Numbered from the stretch's first letter, positions 44,468 to 52,408 are shown. The stretch is DNA of 54,415 nucleotides from CAZTPC01 sp964615565 (GCA_964615565.1 CAZTPC010000007.1:1-54415), one strand, 5' to 3'. Made by a program: numbers and translations. The notes: generated by a model from the sequence alone, not told the origin.

Positions 44468-44515
44468 ACACTTGCTGTGGTACCGTTAGCATAAGCAGTT
44501 TGCTACAATAAACGC

Positions 44516-45691
44516 ATGTCTGATGAAAAAATAGTCAGCCCCGAAGAAAAGGGAGCTGATGACTCTAAAACCGTAGGATCTCTACGACCAAAGAAAAGTA
44601 AAAAAACAAACCCATTCAGAAAACTGGTTGATTGGTTTCAAGATTTAAGCAAAAAACAGAAGATTATTTTTGTCATTGTTCTAGTTTTTGTGATTGCTGG
44701 CATTACGACTGGGCTCGTACTGGCTCTACATAAAGACCCTCCACCAGCTCCAAAACCCGTGGTCAAAAAAGTTGAGCCAAAGAAAGAAGAACCCAAGCCC
44801 ACCACCGTACCTAGCACGCTAACAGGCCTCCAGGTTGACCCTGCGCTCAACAAACGAACAGTTACGGGAGTAATGATCGAGAATAGCCCCGAAGCCCGAC
44901 CACAATCCGGGTTAACTAGCGCAGGGGTTGTCTTTGAGGCAATCGCCGAAGGCGGGATAACTCGGTTTCTAGCCCTTTTCCAAGATACACAACCAGATTA
45001 TATTGGTCCGGTTCGCAGTGTTCGACCATACTATCTCGACTGGCTCCAAGGTTTTGATGCACCCATTGCACACGCCGGTGGCAGCAACGACGGTCTTGCC
45101 AAAGTCAAGGCCGACAAAGTTAAGGATCTGGATCAGTTTGCCAATGCCAAGGCTTACCAACGGGTAAACAGCCGTTATGCACCACATAATCTCTACACCT
45201 CCAGTGCCAAACTTGATGCGCTCGAAGCAGAGAAGGGGTTCACGTCTAGCACCTTTGATGGATTTACACGAAAGACTGAAAGCAAGCTAGCCACTCCTAC
45301 CGCAAAGTCTATCGACCTAACAATCTCAGGCTACTACTACAACCCGCACTACGACTACGATGCTGCCAGCAACACCTACAAACGTTCTATGCAGGGCAAG
45401 CCACATACCGATGAGAAAACCGGCGCCCAAATTGCACCAAAGGTTGTAATAGCCAATATCATGCAGTACAAGATTATCGACAGCGTCGGCCATAGCGGTT
45501 ACAACACCATCGGTAGCGGCACATCATACATCTTCCAAGATGGGGGAGTCACCATTGGCACCTGGAGCAAATCTAGCAGTAAATCGCAGATCGTATTTAA
45601 GGATAGCTCCGGAGCAGTCCTTAAACTCAACCCAGGTCAAACCTGGATCGCAGCAGTCGGCGCCAATCCTGGCGTAAAATACACCCCATAA
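44516..45691 (+). CDS. DUF3048 (YerB-like) membrane-anchored protein
   Basis: 391 residues: an acidic then Lys-rich cytoplasmic start, one TM helix (about 48-70), a Pro/Lys linker (PPPAPKPVVKKVEPKKEEPK), then the DUF3048 domain with GVMIENSPEARPQSGLTSAGVVFEAIAEGGITRFLALF, GPVRSVRPYYLDW and HAGGSNDG. Function of the family is unknown; YerB-type proteins are usually lipoproteins, but no lipobox Cys is present here. TACAAT (44504-44509) ends exactly 6 nt before ATG. Confidence 0.85.
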   Translation: MSDEKIVSPEEKGADDSKTVGSLRPKKSKKTNPFRKLVDWFQDLSKKQKIIFVIVLVFVIAGITTGLVLALHKDPPPAPKPVVKKVEPKKEEPKPTTVPSTLTGLQVDPALNKRTVTGVMIENSPEARPQSGLTSAGVVFEAIAEGGITRFLALFQDTQPDYIGPVRSVRPYYLDWLQGFDAPIAHAGGSNDGLAKVKADKVKDLDQFANAKAYQRVNSRYAPHNLYTSSAKLDALEAEKGFTSSTFDGFTRKTESKLATPTAKSIDLTISGYYYNPHYDYDAASNTYKRSMQGKPHTDEKTGAQIAPKVVIANIMQYKIIDSVGHSGYNTIGSGTSYIFQDGGVTIGTWSKSSSKSQIVFKDSSGAVLKLNPGQTWIAAVGANPGVKYTP

Positions 45692-45737
45692 CCGTTAGAT
45701 ATTCCAGACGTCAGTATCTCGGCACTGTCCTCACACG

Positions 45738-45760
45738 GAGCGTGATGAAATATCACACTC
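45738..45760. other. Hairpin in the DUF3048-umuD intergenic region
   Basis: GAG-c-GTGAT, loop GAAAT, ATCAC-a-CTC, with flanking CCTC/GAGG that can extend it. No T-run, so not a typical terminator. It lies between the DUF3048 stop and the umuD-like promoter; possibly a 3' end or a regulatory structure. Confidence 0.45.
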
Positions 45761-45779
45761 AGGCTGCGGAGGTGCTTCG

Positions 45780-45795
45780 ATTCTGGCGCCAGAAT
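45780..45795. promoter_or_regulatory. 16-bp palindrome ATTCTGGCGCCAGAAT before the umuDC-like operon
   Basis: Perfect two-fold symmetry. The -10 TATAAT of the operon is 45811-45816, so a 17-bp spacer places the -35 at 45788-45793, inside the palindrome. A dimeric repressor bound here would block polymerase. Position ahead of a DNA-damage polymerase makes it a candidate LexA-type (SOS) site, though the sequence matches neither the E. coli nor the Bacillus LexA box. Confidence 0.65.
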
Positions 45796-45822
45796 ACCTG
45801 ACTATAAAGGTATAATACGACC

Positions 45823-46170
45823 ATGGAACCGGAGGAGTTGCGCGACCATGGCGTGTCGGAGCATACGGGTTTTCCCAACGCTGCTACTGACATCCGTTTG
45901 AATAGCTTGGATCTTACCAAGCTACTTATTCGTCACCCCTCGAGCACGTACTACTTACGTGTCGCCGGCACGACCGGCAAGGATTACGGTATCGAAGCTA
46001 ACGACATTGTGGTTGTCGATCGTAGTCTTGAGGCCAAGCAGAAAGATCTGGTCATATGGTGGGATACCGACGGTTTTATCATCTCTAAGGCAGGTCTACT
46101 TCCAGAAAACATTACCCCATGGGGCGTCGTAACCCATGTTATTCATGTCTTTCGGGGCAAAGACAGATGA
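45823..46170 (+). CDS. UmuD'-like protein lacking the catalytic Ser-Lys dyad
   Basis: 115 residues, the length of processed UmuD'. The homologous region starts with GFPNAATD (residue 16; UmuD cleavage-site Cys24-Gly25 is Thr15-Gly16) and continues through LIRHPSSTYYLRVAG, GIEANDIVVVDRS and FIISK to VTHVIHV. Aligned with E. coli UmuD, catalytic S60 is T51 (in AGTTGKD) and K97 is S88 (K89 is one residue off). It therefore looks unable to self-cleave. TATAAT ends 6 nt before ATG. Overlaps umuC by 4 nt (ATGA). Likely a constitutive, ready-made partner of the UmuC polymerase. Confidence 0.8.
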   Translation: MEPEELRDHGVSEHTGFPNAATDIRLNSLDLTKLLIRHPSSTYYLRVAGTTGKDYGIEANDIVVVDRSLEAKQKDLVIWWDTDGFIISKAGLLPENITPWGVVTHVIHVFRGKDR

Positions 46171-47450
46171 GCCAGACAACGTATGCCCTAGTGGATTGCA
46201 ATAACTTCTTTGTCAGTTGCGAGCGAATCTTTCGCCCAGACTTAGAAGGCAAACCAGTAGTAGTCCTGAGTAGTAATGACGGCTGTGCTGTGGCGCGTAG
46301 TAACGAAGTCAAAGCTCTTGGTGTGCCTATGGGTGCCCCTGCATTCAAGTTCCGTGATCTATTCAAACAACATGCCGTTACGCAGTTCTCGGCCAACTTC
46401 GAGCTGTACGGCGACGTCTCAAAACGAATCATCCATATTCTGACCGAACTCACGCCACGGACCGAAATTTATAGCATCGATGAGGCATTCCTAGAGTTGT
46501 CTCAATTAGTTACAGAGGATTATCAAGGCGTTGCCGAAAATCTCCGCGACCGAGTATGGAGCGAAGTGGGCATACCAGTTTCTATTGGCCTGGCGCATAG
46601 CAAAACTCTCGCAAAGCTTGCCAGCGACTTTGCCAAGAAGCACCCCGAGCAACAGGGCATAGTTGATATGACCGGCTCACTCGAACAAAACCTGACGTAT
46701 CTGTCAGTGACCCCAATTGAGAGTGTTTGGGGAGTAGGGCGCCGTCTTGGCCCGCGATTACGGGGCGAAGGTCTGTCTACTGCAGCTGACCTAGCAAAGC
46801 TCAATACTAAGCGTGCTCGGCAACTCATGGGTGTCCGCGGCGAGCAGATGGTTCGCGAGCTAAACGGTGAAACATGTTTTGAGTTCGTCCAATTGGATAC
46901 CAAGCCTAAGACTATAGCCCGTACTCGAACATTCGGCGAAGACACCAATCAATTCCATGTGCTTGAGGCCGCCATTGCCAACTTTGCCACACAAGCCGCG
47001 TTTAAACTGAGAGCCTCTGGGCAGCTAACCAAAAGGGCAGGATTTTTCCTGACAACGAATCGACACAAGCCTGGCTTTCAAAGTTGGAGTAGGGAGCTAG
47101 TGTTCGATGTACCAACTTCCGACAGCGGGCAACTTATCCAACAATTAGTCGCTCAAGCCTCATCAGTTTTTAAACCACAACACTCATATCACCGGGCTGG
47201 CGTATGGCTACAGGACTTTGTATCAGATAAATTCTTGCAAACAGACTTACTTGGCACCGTAGATGTAGACAGCCACCAAAAGTCACAAGACCGCATGCTA
47301 TCTATTGATAATTTGAACCGGAAGTATGGTCGTGGCACAGTGCAATATGCTGCCGAAAAGCTAGGAGGCACCTGGCAGCCCAAACACAAGATTCGTAGCC
47401 CGCGTTACACCACCAGCTGGGACGAACTGCCGGTGGCTACTTTCCGCTAA
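46167..47450 (+). CDS. umuC: UmuC-like Y-family translesion DNA polymerase
   Basis: 427 residues. Palm motifs: ALVDCNNFFVSCERIF, SNDGCAVARSNEVKALG and YSIDEAFLEL carry the catalytic acidic residues; VSIGLAHSKTLAKLASDFAKK follows; VWGVGRRLGPRL is the HhH. The little-finger region and a C-terminal DUF4113-like part (DVDSHQKSQDRMLSIDNLNRKYGRGTVQ, split here for reading) complete it. It copies damaged DNA with help of the UmuD'-like protein. Start ATG 46167 overlaps the upstream stop. Confidence 0.93.
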   Translation: MSQTTYALVDCNNFFVSCERIFRPDLEGKPVVVLSSNDGCAVARSNEVKALGVPMGAPAFKFRDLFKQHAVTQFSANFELYGDVSKRIIHILTELTPRTEIYSIDEAFLELSQLVTEDYQGVAENLRDRVWSEVGIPVSIGLAHSKTLAKLASDFAKKHPEQQGIVDMTGSLEQNLTYLSVTPIESVWGVGRRLGPRLRGEGLSTAADLAKLNTKRARQLMGVRGEQMVRELNGETCFEFVQLDTKPKTIARTRTFGEDTNQFHVLEAAIANFATQAAFKLRASGQLTKRAGFFLTTNRHKPGFQSWSRELVFDVPTSDSGQLIQQLVAQASSVFKPQHSYHRAGVWLQDFVSDKFLQTDLLGTVDVDSHQKSQDRMLSIDNLNRKYGRGTVQYAAEKLGGTWQPKHKIRSPRYTTSWDELPVATFR

Positions 47451-47471
47451 ACAAGGCTATACTAGAACGTA

Positions 47472-48881
47472 ATGCTCCGAGTTAAGAACCCACTCCATGC
47501 CAAAGTAATCCAGCATGTCCGTCGTAACGTTACGCGTAAACGCCTTCTTGTTGGAGGCAGTGTGGTGATTAGTATTTTCATACTCAGCAACATAATCGTG
47601 TCGCTCGCTTATCGACAGCGAATGTTCCCAAATAGCTATATCGATCTCGTACCAGTCGGCAATAAAACCTACCGGGCAGTGGAGCGACTCGATCTAGTGC
47701 CGAAAGAAGTAACCTTCAAAGCTGGGACTGTCACTAAGAAGATGTCTACCAATGACCTTGGCGCACTCGAGAACTGGCCAGAGACCAAACGACAAGTTGG
47801 GCTTAAAAAACCACTGTTGTCAGTAGTAGGACTATTCGGTCGTAAGCAATACAGCCTAGCTGTAGATTACAACATAGATAAGAAGAAGAAAGTTGTCGAG
47901 CAACTATCGAAGGACTTTACTCTAGAGAGTAGGGATGCAGCTATTGATATCTCGGGCAACGAGGCCAAGCTAGTGCCTAGTAAAGAAGGTCAAGCAGTGA
48001 CCACTGAAGATATAACAGTAAAACTATACCAAGGGATAACCGGCGGAACAATTACCGTACCTACCGAGAAAGTTGCACCAAAGATTAGTAACAAGGATAT
48101 AGAAGCGACCATAAAAGAACTTAATGCTAAGCGACAAGTCACACTCAGCTACGCCTACGATGGTTCAACAAAATCACCAAGCCAACACGATATTCTAACT
48201 TGGTACGACATCACAGGCACTACTATCAGCCTAAACAAAGATAGGGTAGCGGCATATCTGACTGATCTCGGTATGGGACTTGGGATCCGGATACAAAACA
48301 AGACTCAACTGACAACAGATACAGTGAACGCGTTAACTAGGCAAACTAAGTTAGTCGTCGGCATCACTGCAGCACCAAAAGCAATCAAACAGTACACCTT
48401 TTGCGTACGAGGCAAGAATGTTAATGAGGATGAACTTCCAAATTTTGCCGCAAAAATCCTCAGCGTCCTTAATGACTCACGCGGCTGGTCGCTCGATGGG
48501 AAAGTTAGCTTCAGCCAGGGAACAAGCGGCTGTAACATGATAGCCTGGCTATCAGCAGCGAACGATATGTCTAGCTTCGGAGCCATCTGCGATAGCCTCT
48601 GGAGCTGCACGGTCAAACCCAATGTCATTATCAACCATGACCGCTGGGTTGGCGCAAGCGACGCCTGGAACGCGCAGGATGGCAGCCTGGACGACTACCG
48701 CTCAATGGTTATCAACCATGAGTCAGGGCATTGGTTTGGGTTCAACCATCGTTTCTGTGGCGGAGCCGGGCAAGCAGCGCCAGTCATGCAGCAACAATCC
48801 ATCAGTCTGCAGGGGTGTACGTTTAACCCATGGCCAACTACTGCCGAAAAAGACTCTTTAAAATCGATGTTGGGTCTATGA
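47472..48881 (+). CDS. Membrane-anchored metzincin-like protein (DUF3152 type) with peptidoglycan-binding-like region
   Basis: 469 residues. Short basic N-terminus, TM helix (about 25-48), then ~230 residues resembling the peptidoglycan-binding/VanW-associated domain (SKEGQAVTTEDITVKL, GTITVPTEKVAPKIS), and a C-terminal domain with the exact metzincin zinc signature HESGHWFGFNH (H416, E417, H420, G423, H426) and a Met-turn-like VMQQQ (M439). Two Cys pairs fit an extracellular location. Probably a cell-wall-associated zinc protease. TATACT (47458-47463) ends 8 nt before ATG. It overlaps rlmH by 4 nt. Confidence 0.8.
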   Translation: MLRVKNPLHAKVIQHVRRNVTRKRLLVGGSVVISIFILSNIIVSLAYRQRMFPNSYIDLVPVGNKTYRAVERLDLVPKEVTFKAGTVTKKMSTNDLGALENWPETKRQVGLKKPLLSVVGLFGRKQYSLAVDYNIDKKKKVVEQLSKDFTLESRDAAIDISGNEAKLVPSKEGQAVTTEDITVKLYQGITGGTITVPTEKVAPKISNKDIEATIKELNAKRQVTLSYAYDGSTKSPSQHDILTWYDITGTTISLNKDRVAAYLTDLGMGLGIRIQNKTQLTTDTVNALTRQTKLVVGITAAPKAIKQYTFCVRGKNVNEDELPNFAAKILSVLNDSRGWSLDGKVSFSQGTSGCNMIAWLSAANDMSSFGAICDSLWSCTVKPNVIINHDRWVGASDAWNAQDGSLDDYRSMVINHESGHWFGFNHRFCGGAGQAAPVMQQQSISLQGCTFNPWPTTAEKDSLKSMLGL

Positions 48882-49309
48882 AGTTACATATCATAACTAT
48901 CGGCGAACCTAAGTTAGCTTATGCCAAAGAGGGCTGGTCGGAATACACCAAACGGCTCGGGCATTTTCATCAGTTGCGAATAAGCCACTTGGCGGACAAA
49001 CAAAATACTGCCGCAAATATACTAACTACCGCAGGACAGGCGACAATAATTGCCATGGTCATTGATGGCCCGCAGCTATCCAGCCCAAAACTAGCCGATT
49101 TTCTTGAACAAAGCGCGCAAAACGGCAAAGAACTATGCTTTATTATTGGCGGACCAGACGGATTACAAGATGAGGTCATCCAAGCTGCGCATAAAAAGCT
49201 CAGTCTGTCAGAGTTAACCTTCCCGCACGATCTGGCCATGGTAATCTTGGCCGAAACGCTCTATCGGGCAAGCACCATTGCCGCAGGCCACCCCTATCAC
49301 CGAGCCTAA
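48878..49309 (+). CDS. rlmH: 23S rRNA pseudouridine-1915 N3-methyltransferase
   Basis: 143 residues, SPOUT fold. Family signatures: KLHIITIGEPKLAYAKEGWSEYTKRL at the start, CFIIGGPDGLQ, and a C-terminal knot with LAETLYRASTIAAGHPYHRA. It methylates the pseudouridine in helix 69 of 23S rRNA. ATGA overlap with the metzincin stop sets the start and indicates coupled expression from that gene's promoter, an unusual partner. Confidence 0.95.
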   Translation: MKLHIITIGEPKLAYAKEGWSEYTKRLGHFHQLRISHLADKQNTAANILTTAGQATIIAMVIDGPQLSSPKLADFLEQSAQNGKELCFIIGGPDGLQDEVIQAAHKKLSLSELTFPHDLAMVILAETLYRASTIAAGHPYHRA

Positions 49310-49320
49310 TACCGTAAGTT

Positions 49321-49369
49321 AGTGAAAATCTATTCACTGCTTTAATCTCACTCCAGCCCCAGACTGGAG
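49321..49369 (+). promoter_or_regulatory. Two hairpins upstream of the 261-residue gene
   Basis: AGTGAA/TTCACT (49321-49326/49333-49338) and CTCCAG/CTGGAG (49351-49356/49364-49369). The second covers the GGAG of the only Shine-Dalgarno-like sequence (49366-49370), 2-3 nt before ATG 49373. A -10 candidate TTTAAT lies at 49341-49346. Confidence 0.45.
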
Positions 49370-49372
49370 GGC

Positions 49373-50158
49373 ATGAGTAATTATCACAAAGTCGTCATGT
49401 TCCCAGTATCAATGTTTGAAGGTTACGAGCACTTCGTAACCCCAAGAGCAATAACCGAAGAGGAGATCGCCAGACGCCGCAGCCTAGAGCCCGGCACTGT
49501 TGGAAGAGAGTCAGAATACAAAGCCTTGCTCCGAGCAGCAACCTTTCTAAAAAGGTTGCCTGTCACTGATCTAAAAGCACACCGTGCAGCTACTGATGCG
49601 TTATCAAATATGCTGATCGGCTCAGCCGGGCAAGGTCTGTTCCCGGAAGAAACTATAGGCGAGATGCCCGACAAACATGATGCCAGGGGCTACAAACCAG
49701 TCTGGCTAGAAGATTTAACTAGCGATGATCCAGAGCAACGACCAACCGGTATTGATGTGCTCGATCGAAACGTTACTAGACTTGAGCAAGCAGCAGGTAT
49801 CGCCGGTAGACTCATTACTCCTGCTGGTATGACCGAGGATGAGGTACGAGAACTCACCATTAAACTTGCCCGCCTAGAAGGCAGAGTAGGGGTTGGCTTA
49901 TCTGCGTATCCAATTGCCGATCAAATCTCGTACGAAGGGACTGGATTGTCAAACTTCGATGTCATGCATCTTGTACGAGAACGTGCGTTGCAGCAACAGG
50001 TCAAGGCTGTGAATCTAACCGAACAGCTTGGTGTAATACCTACGATTCGCCACTTTGCCCACGAGTACTCACCGGGGGTAGTTCACCTAGAATCCGCTGG
50101 ACTACCTGCTGTGTCTGCAGGCCTACACGCCACAACAAACTTCGTAATGGCTCGCTAG
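49373..50158 (+). CDS. 261-residue protein of unknown function
   Basis: Soluble, no TM segment, mixed alpha/beta with a helical, charged middle (REYKALLRAATFLKRLP-like and LTIKLARLEGRVGVG). No family recognised. It is preceded by hairpins that may hide the ribosome site. The stop lies in CTAG (50155-50158), shared with the convergent gene's stop. Confidence 0.65.
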   Translation: MSNYHKVVMFPVSMFEGYEHFVTPRAITEEEIARRRSLEPGTVGRESEYKALLRAATFLKRLPVTDLKAHRAATDALSNMLIGSAGQGLFPEETIGEMPDKHDARGYKPVWLEDLTSDDPEQRPTGIDVLDRNVTRLEQAAGIAGRLITPAGMTEDEVRELTIKLARLEGRVGVGLSAYPIADQISYEGTGLSNFDVMHLVRERALQQQVKAVNLTEQLGVIPTIRHFAHEYSPGVVHLESAGLPAVSAGLHATTNFVMAR

Positions 50159-50823
50159 GAAGTAAAGGTTTTTTCTACAAAAAAGGTTTTGTTAGCCTTA
50201 TGTAAGTTGCCAAGTGTCTTCATGTTGGGCAGCATGTCGTCGTCTGTAAAGTCGGGGTCATCTGCCCAATAGAACTCAGTAAGTGGGTCGTTCTGCTCAA
50301 TCTCGCCAATTGCATCGTTACTAACTAAGAACGTAAAATTGGTATAACTCTCTAAATTCTGACCGTCATAAACGGTAAAGATACCACTGCCTAAGACTTC
50401 AAAACTGGCCTGTATACCGGTCAGTAGGCGACACGTCTGCTGCGCCGTTTCGATCACCGACTGTCCAGCAGTTGGGATAGCGTGCATAAATCCAACCCTT
50501 CCTAGTAGTGGATGCGTCTTTCGACGGTAGAGCAACCATTGTTTATCACTCTTTCTTCGTACAGCCAGTATCAAAATAGAATAGGCCTGATCAATAAGCG
50601 CCTGTCCGTTCTTGAGCGCGTTAAGCCCAAGCTTTCGGCCAAGAGGAGTAAGCACATATATACCACCTGGGCTTTTGACTACATATCCTGCTTTGATCGT
50701 CTTCTTTAGATGATAATCAAAGAGCTTGTTATCTAGCGTGTCAGGCTTTAGATCGCTAAAACGCACCCCTTCGGAGAAGGCTAGTTCATAGACTATGGTT
50801 CGTTGAATATGGTGATCTAACAC
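50155..50823 (-). CDS. Winged-helix plus degenerate Nudix-domain protein
   Basis: 222 residues from GTG 50823. About 1-75 is a winged helix (IQRTIVYELAFSEGVRFSDL, HLKKTIKAGYVVKS, YVLTPLGRKLG); about 80-215 is Nudix-like (ILILAVRRKSDKQWLLYRRKTHP, GFMHAIPTAGQSVIETAQQT), but the catalytic REx2EE is replaced by TCRLL, so it is likely a ligand sensor. NrtR-type regulators have the reverse domain order. The frame extends to ATG 50859, but a perfect TATAAT (50830-50835, minus) sits inside that extension and ends 6 nt before GTG, fixing the start. Confidence 0.75.
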   Translation of the reverse strand: MLDHHIQRTIVYELAFSEGVRFSDLKPDTLDNKLFDYHLKKTIKAGYVVKSPGGIYVLTPLGRKLGLNALKNGQALIDQAYSILILAVRRKSDKQWLLYRRKTHPLLGRVGFMHAIPTAGQSVIETAQQTCRLLTGIQASFEVLGSGIFTVYDGQNLESYTNFTFLVSNDAIGEIEQNDPLTEFYWADDPDFTDDDMLPNMKTLGNLHKANKTFFVEKTFTS

Positions 50824-50898
50824 GTAACTATTATACCTTTGATCGGATAGTGTGAGCATAGTTACAGAAGGTCTTTCAGTAATTCTTCAGTTTTCTTG

Positions 50899-50926
50899 TT
50901 GCATTGCTAAAAATGTCGTGTAATAC
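50899..50926 (+). promoter_or_regulatory. Promoter of the Cys-repeat surface protein
   Basis: TTGCAT (50899-50904), 16-bp spacer, TAATAC (50921-50926), predicted start near 50933. A ~31-nt leader holds Shine-Dalgarno AAAGGG (50951-50956), 7 nt before ATG 50964. An inverted repeat GCTAAA/TTTAGC spans the start. Confidence 0.6.
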
Positions 50927-50963
50927 TAAGCTTTAGCATCATAAAAATAAAAAGGGTAATTAT

Positions 50964-52391
50964 ATGCCTACAAGATCAATACAAAAGAAGAAATCCGCAA
51001 AGGACTTCTTTAACAATTCGGGTCGCAAGAAATTCGCGATATTTACCGTAGTCGTTTTGGCGGCTATCGGTGCCTATTTGCTTTTCTTTGCAAAAGCAGC
51101 AACTAACAACTGTCAGCCAGAAAACGGCGTACAAATCTGTGATGTCGACCAGACGGCGGCAAGCAATGATACAGTGCTCAGTACAAATGGTGAAGCAGAG
51201 TCACTAGCTCAACAAGGCTGGGGAACATACTTCGGTGCAGCTTTCCGCGCCCCAATGACCGCTTATGACGGCGCAGTCCCAGTAACCCGAGTAAACAATG
51301 GTAGTGCTACATGGCACGAGTTCGTTACTGATGCTCAAAAAGGTCAGAAAGAAGCCAAAGCCGGTGGCGCACAAAACCTAAGCAATGAAGGCGTTTACTT
51401 CTTTGCATGGACTGATGGTCATCACCCAGGAACTGTTCCTGTTTACCGTATGACCCGAATGGGTACCGAGACTCAGTCTATGTACTCTACCGACAAGGGT
51501 TGGATCGACCAGCAAGTAAACGGTCCATGGGGTTGGAAGCTTGATGACACAATGCCATCAGTCGCATTTTATGCCTTTCCACCAAACTACATGGTTGCCG
51601 GACAGGCAAACCCATACGACTGTTCTATCCTCGAAAACTTTGTAACCGAGCGATGTGCAGTTCCGGCTAAGAACCTCCAGACAAACATCGATGCCGGTAA
51701 CGTTGCAGCAACTTGTCCTACTACTTGGGCAGACTGGAACAAGACTGTAAACGCAAGCTCACTAGACCAAGCATGTCAGGATAAGTGGAATAAATACGCT
51801 ACTAACTGTAGCAACACTGATGTATTCATGAGTGACCGCTGTAAGGCGGAACGAGAGGCACTTGCCGCAGCCAACAAAGCTGCACAAGACGCTCGAGACG
51901 CAGCAGCTGCAGCAGCCCGCAAGAAATCAGGCGGTACTAAGAAAGGTGGCTCATCAGGCGGTGGCTCTACAACTACCACGACTGGTGGCGGTACTACAAC
52001 AACAACCACCACGACAGGCCCATGTCCTGCTGGCCAGGTCAAGCGCGGTGGCGAATGCCGAGTAAACCCAAGCACTACATTACCATCAGCGCCTGGCCCT
52101 TGTAAGGATGGTGAGATCCTCCGTGGTGGCGATTGTCGAGCCAACCCAACACCTAACAAAGATGTATGTGCAGGCCTAAAAGGACCATCCTACTCTAAGT
52201 GTGAAAAAGCAGGTTGGGCATGTACTATCAAATGGAACCGACTATCAACTATGATGATGCACGAACCAAAGTCTAGGACAGTACGTTACTCAGCAGTCAT
52301 GAGTTACGCTTCCGCCTACACTAAGTGTGCCGCAGAATCAAAGAAGGGCCACGAATGGGGAGATAACAGCTACCGATTCACCGTTAGCTAA
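50964..52391 (+). CDS. Secreted/anchored protein with DUF5648-like and tandem Cys repeats
   Basis: 475 residues. Basic N-terminus, a TM/signal segment (KFAIFTVVVLAAIGAYLLFF) ending AKAATNNC, typical of exported proteins in this group. Residues ~85-230 contain VPVYRMTRMGTETQSMYST and VAFYAFPP, like DUF5648 repeats. Then an Ala/Lys helix, a Thr/Gly/Ser low-complexity stretch (about 322-350), two tandem repeats of GPC-x2-G-x3-RGG-x-CR-x-NP, and a Cys-containing C-terminal domain. Strong Shine-Dalgarno (leadered) and a good terminator. Likely an abundant surface protein; role unknown. Confidence 0.75.
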   Translation: MPTRSIQKKKSAKDFFNNSGRKKFAIFTVVVLAAIGAYLLFFAKAATNNCQPENGVQICDVDQTAASNDTVLSTNGEAESLAQQGWGTYFGAAFRAPMTAYDGAVPVTRVNNGSATWHEFVTDAQKGQKEAKAGGAQNLSNEGVYFFAWTDGHHPGTVPVYRMTRMGTETQSMYSTDKGWIDQQVNGPWGWKLDDTMPSVAFYAFPPNYMVAGQANPYDCSILENFVTERCAVPAKNLQTNIDAGNVAATCPTTWADWNKTVNASSLDQACQDKWNKYATNCSNTDVFMSDRCKAEREALAAANKAAQDARDAAAAAARKKSGGTKKGGSSGGGSTTTTTGGGTTTTTTTTGPCPAGQVKRGGECRVNPSTTLPSAPGPCKDGEILRGGDCRANPTPNKDVCAGLKGPSYSKCEKAGWACTIKWNRLSTMMMHEPKSRTVRYSAVMSYASAYTKCAAESKKGHEWGDNSYRFTVS

Positions 52392-52408
52392 CAACCTTCT
52401 TAACCAAC

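Noticed and set aside
51960..52020. CRISPR or satellite array
   Set aside because: The repeats are Thr and Gly codons of a low-complexity protein stalk, in frame, without spacers.
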